Source: Chloroflexota bacterium (lineage in GTDB: Bacteria > Chloroflexota > Anaerolineae > B4-G1 > SLSP01). From it: a stretch of 8,950 nt of DNA. The stretch spans positions 1 through 8,950 of the forward strand of contig JAAAOZ010000501.1 in NCBI GenBank assembly GCA_009908585.1, given 5' to 3'. The notes beneath the pieces were generated by a model. That model had not been told where the DNA came from. It worked only from the letters and a program-made list of their open reading frames with translations, and did no database searches. Below are positions 6,821-8,950 of the stretch, in pieces. The first letter of the stretch is position 1; every line of letters starts with the position of its first letter. The translations under genes were made by a program, and so were the position numbers.

Positions 6821-6868
6821 TGCTAACAAGGTTGGGCGTCACCCATCCCGGCCCGTGACCCGTTAGGC
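6821..6868 (+). other. Short attC-like site ending cassette 2
   Basis: TGCTAAC (6821-6827) matches six of the seven bases complementary to the leading core GTTAGCC of cassette 2 (4805-4811). The right end is GTTAGGC (6862-6868), a full GTTRRRY core. Between them GTCAC pairs with GTGAC around CCATCCCGGCCC, giving a 48-nt site, shorter than usual. It lies 160 nt after the stop of the protease gene, where a cassette attC belongs. It is weaker than the site at 4661-4811; the L-boxes are poorly defined. Confidence 0.5.
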
Positions 6869-6889
6869 GCGGGCAGACCACTACTCAGA

Positions 6890-6920
6890 CCCTTGGGGCA
6901 GACTTGACCCCTGTACGTAA
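6890..6920 (+). repeat. Degenerate direct repeat, copy 1 (copy 2 at 7047-7080)
   Basis: Both copies run CCCTTG(G/A)GGCA, a variable stretch, then TGACC(C/T)CT(G/C)TACGTA. They are separated by about 125 nt inside the gene-free stretch. No function is suggested. Confidence 0.4.
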
Positions 6921-7084
6921 TGTGTGGGGGATGGGCAGTCGCGATCACTTTCCACCAGCTTCAGGATGAGTAAACTTGAGGATCAGAGGGCACTAGCACG
7001 AAGCGTGACAAGTGACGGGTAGCCGACCGGAGACCTATGCTAGTAACCCTTGAGGCAACATTGCTGACCTCTCTACGTATCCTT

Positions 7085-7172
7085 GGGCACCGGAACGGGC
7101 CGCGAGTTGCCACTTCGTTGTTCTCGGCGGCGCAGTCAGCCAGGACGTCTTCGCTGGCCAACGTCACCTCTA
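7085..7172 (+). repeat. Repeat B, partner of repeat A at 4530-4632
   Basis: The shorter, simpler copy of the repeat. Its AACGGGCCGCGAGTT (7094-7108) is the exact reverse complement of AACTCGCGGCCCGTT in the right arm of the attC at 4793-4807. Its GTTGTTCTCGGCGGCGC is a near-perfect reverse complement of the left arm of that attC (4661-4675). Read on the minus strand it therefore has a left-arm-like and a right-arm-like piece in the correct order with almost no loop, like a collapsed inverted attC. Confidence 0.6.
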
Positions 7173-7220
7173 TCTGTCGCTGGTCGTGAAACGAGCGCCG
7201 ACGCCCTAACTCCCCCCACA

Positions 7221-7266
7221 AGAGATCCGATTTTCACATCACGGAAGCGCAAAAAATCGGATCTCT
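7221..7266. repeat. Perfect 14-bp inverted repeat
   Basis: AGAGATCCGATTTT (7221-7234) pairs perfectly with 7253-7266 around an 18-nt loop. The stem is AT-richer than its surroundings and is not followed by a clear T run on either strand. It could be a weak terminator at the end of the cassette block or the scar of a small element. Confidence 0.55.
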
Positions 7267-7280
7267 AAGCCGCTACAAAC

Positions 7281-7315
7281 AGCCCCGAAGGGTTTTTGAA
7301 CTACCCTTCGGGGCT
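7281..7315. terminator. Bidirectional hairpin terminator between cassette block and minus-strand gene
   Basis: AGCCCCGAAGGGT (7281-7293) pairs perfectly over 13 bp with 7303-7315; the loop is 9 nt. Flanking CAAAC and GTTTG extend the symmetry. It lies between the rightward cassette block and the leftward gene ending at 7358, so it probably ends transcription from both sides. Confidence 0.65.
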
Positions 7316-7357
7316 ATAGTTTGCCAACCGCGCGGATTACCCATCCACGCTACACCC

Positions 7358-7489
7358 TCAACATCCTCCAGACGCATCAGCCCCCTGTATCTGCCGGATG
7401 ATGCGGAGCATGTAGGCGTCCATCTCCTGCATCCCCTCGTTGTTCAACTCGCCCAAGCGGGCCATCGTCGCTTCGGCGGAGGCCGCCAC
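7358..7489 (-). pseudogene. C-terminal tail of the CyuA-like gene in a third frame
   Basis: Read leftward from 7489 this frame encodes VAASAEATMARLGELNNEGM, then QEMDAYMLRIIRQIQG, ending at a TGA (7358-7360). Helices with this EGMQEMDxxxxRIIRQI pattern end the CyuA/YhaM family. It is separated from the preceding fragment by a frame change at about 7489, where the other frame reads SCGVAGG. The family segment with the last cysteine cluster (CDGAK..C) is missing at this join. Confidence 0.65.
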
Positions 7490-7916
7490 CAGCCACGCCG
7501 CACGAGGCCGCGATGGCGCCGCCGCAGAAGGCCGTCATCTGCGCGGCGTAGCCCTTGACCAGCACCACCACCGCCGAGCTGATGGCCAACGCCCGCGCCA
7601 GGGCGGCCAGCGGACTCCCCAGCACCTCGGCGACGGCCAACACGCCCAGGAAGTTGTTGATGCCCTGGTTCCCGCTCCCGGCGACGGCCATGATCGGCAC
7701 GGCGGCCCCCGCCATCCGCGCCTCGGAGGCGGCGGAGACCGGCGTCTGCGCGTGGTGGATTGCCGCGAAGGGCGCGGGTAAATCGGCCACCGCCTGCGCC
7801 TGCAACGCCCGCCCCAGTTCGAGCCGGGGATCGGCCAGCGCGGCATCGGCCGCTTGCCGGTTGATCACGGCGGCCTCGACTAAGAAGGCCAACTCTTTTT
7901 CCGAGCATCCCTCCAC
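7377..7916 (-). CDS. L-cysteine desulfidase / L-serine dehydratase alpha-like (CyuA/YhaM family), middle fragment
   Basis: Translated leftward it contains the conserved core of the serine dehydratase alpha domain: PVSAASEARMAGAAVPIMAVAGSGNQGI, then a hydrophobic helical region and MTAFCGGAIAASCGVAGG. The family converts L-cysteine to pyruvate, ammonia and hydrogen sulfide (or L-serine to pyruvate and ammonia) using a [4Fe-4S] cluster in the cytoplasm. The Cys in AFCGG is probably a cluster ligand by comparison with relatives. Real coding stops at about 7489; the residues after GVAGG in this frame do not match the family. The GTG at 7916 is a frame artefact: coding is continuous with the fragment upstream in the family alignment, minus a lost segment. 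Confidence 0.75.
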   Translation of the reverse strand: MEGCSEKELAFLVEAAVINRQAADAALADPRLELGRALQAQAVADLPAPFAAIHHAQTPVSAASEARMAGAAVPIMAVAGSGNQGINNFLGVLAVAEVLGSPLAALARALAISSAVVVLVKGYAAQMTAFCGGAIAASCGVAGGGLRRSDDGPLGRVEQRGDAGDGRLHAPHHPADTGG

Positions 7917-8332
7917 CAGCGCGAGGCGTAGGCCGTGTCGTCGCCGGCGACCACCTCGGCCTTGAGGTAGAGCACCTCCGGCGTGTCGGTGAGGTAATCC
8001 ACCGTGACGGCCCCCTGCGCCACCAACGCCCGCGCCGCGGCCAACTGCTCCGGCGCGATCCCGGAGAGGAGCGCCAGCCCCTCGCGGCTCTCGGCGATGA
8101 CGGCGCCCAGCGCCGCCGCGATGGGCAAGCCGCGTTCGCCCGTGCCCGGCACGCCCACGGCGATGGCGTTCTTGTAGATGTTGACGCTGACATCGACCTT
8201 CACCCGCTCCGGCGGGCGGCCCAACGCCTCGGCGGCCCGGGCCACGCCCAACGCCACCGTCACGGGATCGGTGCAGCCCATGGTGCGCGTGACTTCACTG
8301 CGAGGCACCTTCAAAAGATATGCGGCATCCAC
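7880..8332 (-). CDS. L-cysteine desulfidase / L-serine dehydratase alpha-like (CyuA/YhaM family), N-terminal fragment
   Basis: The GTG start at 8332 is supported by a strong Shine-Dalgarno (AGGAGG on the minus strand, 8338-8343) 5 nt before it. The fragment encodes the family N-terminus: TMGCTDPVTVALGVARAAE with the first cluster cysteine in GCTDP, then VDVSVNIYKNAIAVGVPGTG, GLPIAAALGAV and a region ending YLKAEVVAGDDTAYA. Full-length relatives are about 430 residues and continue with a His/Thr/Asn strand region; that segment, roughly 45 residues, is absent. After about position 7920 the frame is wrong (SRWWRDARKKSWPS). If the deletion is real the gene is dead. Confidence 0.78.
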   Translation of the reverse strand: MDAAYLLKVPRSEVTRTMGCTDPVTVALGVARAAEALGRPPERVKVDVSVNIYKNAIAVGVPGTGERGLPIAAALGAVIAESREGLALLSGIAPEQLAAARALVAQGAVTVDYLTDTPEVLYLKAEVVAGDDTAYASRWWRDARKKSWPS

Positions 8333-8351
8333 AAAATCCTCCTCATAAAAG

Positions 8352-8406
8352 TAGTCGGGTAGTCCTTAGTCGGGTAGTCAAATGGTCAGGTCGTCCCGTA
8401 GTCGGG
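8352..8406. repeat. Tandem repeat, period 15-16 nt, upstream of the CyuA-like gene
   Basis: Units start at 8352, 8367, 8383 and 8399. The first two are identical (TAGTCGGGTAGTC), the third (TGGTCAGGTCGTC) differs at three bases, and the fourth is partial (TAGTCGGG). The array lies just upstream of the ribosome site of the minus-strand gene, so it is in its leader or promoter. It could be an array of protein binding sites or a simple minisatellite. Nothing else is evident in the gap 8407-8562. Confidence 0.7.
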
Positions 8407-8562
8407 AAACGGCCCCACTTGCCGTCTACGATTGTGTTATCGAAGCAACGCTATGCGGGGACGCTTGAGAATAGTGTAGGCGAGCCGACATCGCTCCGCA
8501 ACTGATAAATGTCTGAGGACGAGGGGCAACTTGGGAAGATCGCCGGGGGCGGATAGTTCCGA

Positions 8563-8950
8563 TTATAGCGCGGCGATCTCGATGTAGGGCACGCGGTCAT
8601 CGAGCGCGGCGTCGATCTCGGCGCCATCGTCCCAGGCGACGGTGTAGAGGCGGCTGTGATAGGTGATGTTCATATAGCCTTGGGCAACACGCAGCAGGGG
8701 ATCGCGCTCGGCCAGGCCCACCAGCAGATGGGCGTAGCGGCGCTCGGCGGCCAGGTTGTAGATCGCGCGCAGCAGGCCGGCGAAGATGCCGGGATCGTTG
8801 CCGGCGATGCAGATGAAGCTGACGTAGGCCGAGCGCAGATGCTCGCCCGGTCGCGGCAGCGGCTGCGCGCCGATCCCGCGCAGGCCCAGGTTGTAGAGCG
8901 GGCGGAGCGCCTGCATCGAGCCGGCGTAGGATTGGACGACCGTTTGCTTG
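8563..8950 (-). CDS. Conserved protein, possible GNAT-type acyltransferase, C-terminal part (start outside window)
   Basis: The frame is open to the right edge (KQTVVQSYAGSM...), so the ATG at 8916 is internal and about 129 C-terminal residues are present, ending ...VPYIEIAAL at a TAA. The features KQTVVQSYAG, LRPLYNLGLRGIG, PRPGEHLRSAYVSFI and YAHLLVGLAERDPLL, then ITYHSRLYTVAWDDG, resemble a conserved bacterial family of GNAT-fold proteins I have seen annotated as putative acetyltransferases. The assignment is from memory of the pattern and is weak; the presumed acyl-CoA binding half is not in the window. It is transcribed in the same direction as the CyuA-like gene, 230 nt upstream of it, so a shared transcript is possible but not evident. 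Confidence 0.75.
   Translation of the reverse strand, partial: KQTVVQSYAGSMQALRPLYNLGLRGIGAQPLPRPGEHLRSAYVSFICIAGNDPGIFAGLLRAIYNLAAERRYAHLLVGLAERDPLLRVAQGYMNITYHSRLYTVAWDDGAEIDAALDDRVPYIEIAAL

Larger units (their letters stand above)
6869..7220. other. Gene-free stretch, possible ORF-less cassette
   Basis: No credible gene on either strand. It begins at the GTTAGGC core and contains near its end GCCCTAAC (7203-7210), which equals the complementary inverse core GCCTAAC with one inserted C. This would be consistent with a non-coding cassette of about 350 nt, but no right-half site follows. It holds repeat B and a degenerate direct repeat (6890-6920 and 7047-7080). Confidence 0.35.

Noticed and set aside
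6831..6837. A further core site GTTGGGC inside the short attC-like site.
   Set aside because: It fits GTTRRRY but has no L-box before it and lies within the arm of the 6821-6868 site; a 7-base match alone is weak.
6661..7280. tRNA, small RNA or transposase remnant in the gene-free stretch.
   Set aside because: No cloverleaf, CCA end, or transposase-like frame was found on either strand.
8352..8406. CRISPR array.
   Set aside because: The units are 13 nt with 2-3 nt spacers and there are no cas genes; it is a simple tandem repeat.

Overview
The window looks like a piece of a GC-rich bacterial genome, most likely a Chloroflexota member (Anaerolineae or Caldilineae type). The main clue is the C-terminal tail YLPLVLRNAG on a large exported protein, a tail I know mainly from secreted Chloroflexota proteins. 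GC-rich codon use and CSLREA-type beta-helix proteins fit the same group. The taxonomic call is an inference.

Layout. (1) Positions 1-3374, plus strand: the 3' part of a very long surface-protein gene. It encodes two tandem copies of a right-handed beta-helix module, then three PKD/Ig-like domains and the Chloroflexota tail. The gene is broken into three frames by two internal deletions, visible because the two copies can be compared. A strong hairpin terminator follows. (2) Positions about 3490-7210: an AT-richer foreign block that I read as an integron gene-cassette array with no integrase gene in the window. A promoter with a perfect TATAAT lies upstream of a GTTGGGC core site. Cassette 1 encodes a 214-residue conserved protein of unknown function and has a GCCCAAC inverse core exactly complementary to its own leading core. 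Next comes a structured gene-free stretch and a large branched attC-like site. Cassette 2 encodes a 598-residue polytopic membrane metalloprotease with HEYAH and ends in a short attC-like site. A gene-free stretch follows with degenerate repeats. (3) Positions 7221-7315: two perfect hairpins. (4) Positions 7358-8332, minus strand: a CyuA/YhaM-type L-cysteine desulfidase (serine dehydratase alpha family) gene, broken by two more internal deletions. (5) Positions 8340-8560: a gene-free stretch with a 15-16 nt tandem repeat. (6) Positions 8563 to the right edge, minus strand: the C-terminal part of a conserved protein, possibly a GNAT-type acyltransferase.

How it fits together. The two flanks look like ordinary chromosomal genes in the same codon style, and the cassette block sits between their 3' ends. 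The host genes on both sides carry out-of-frame internal deletions (four in total), whereas both cassette genes are intact. This means either real decay of the flanking genes or a systematic assembly or sequencing loss in GC-rich sequence. Raw reads are needed to decide.
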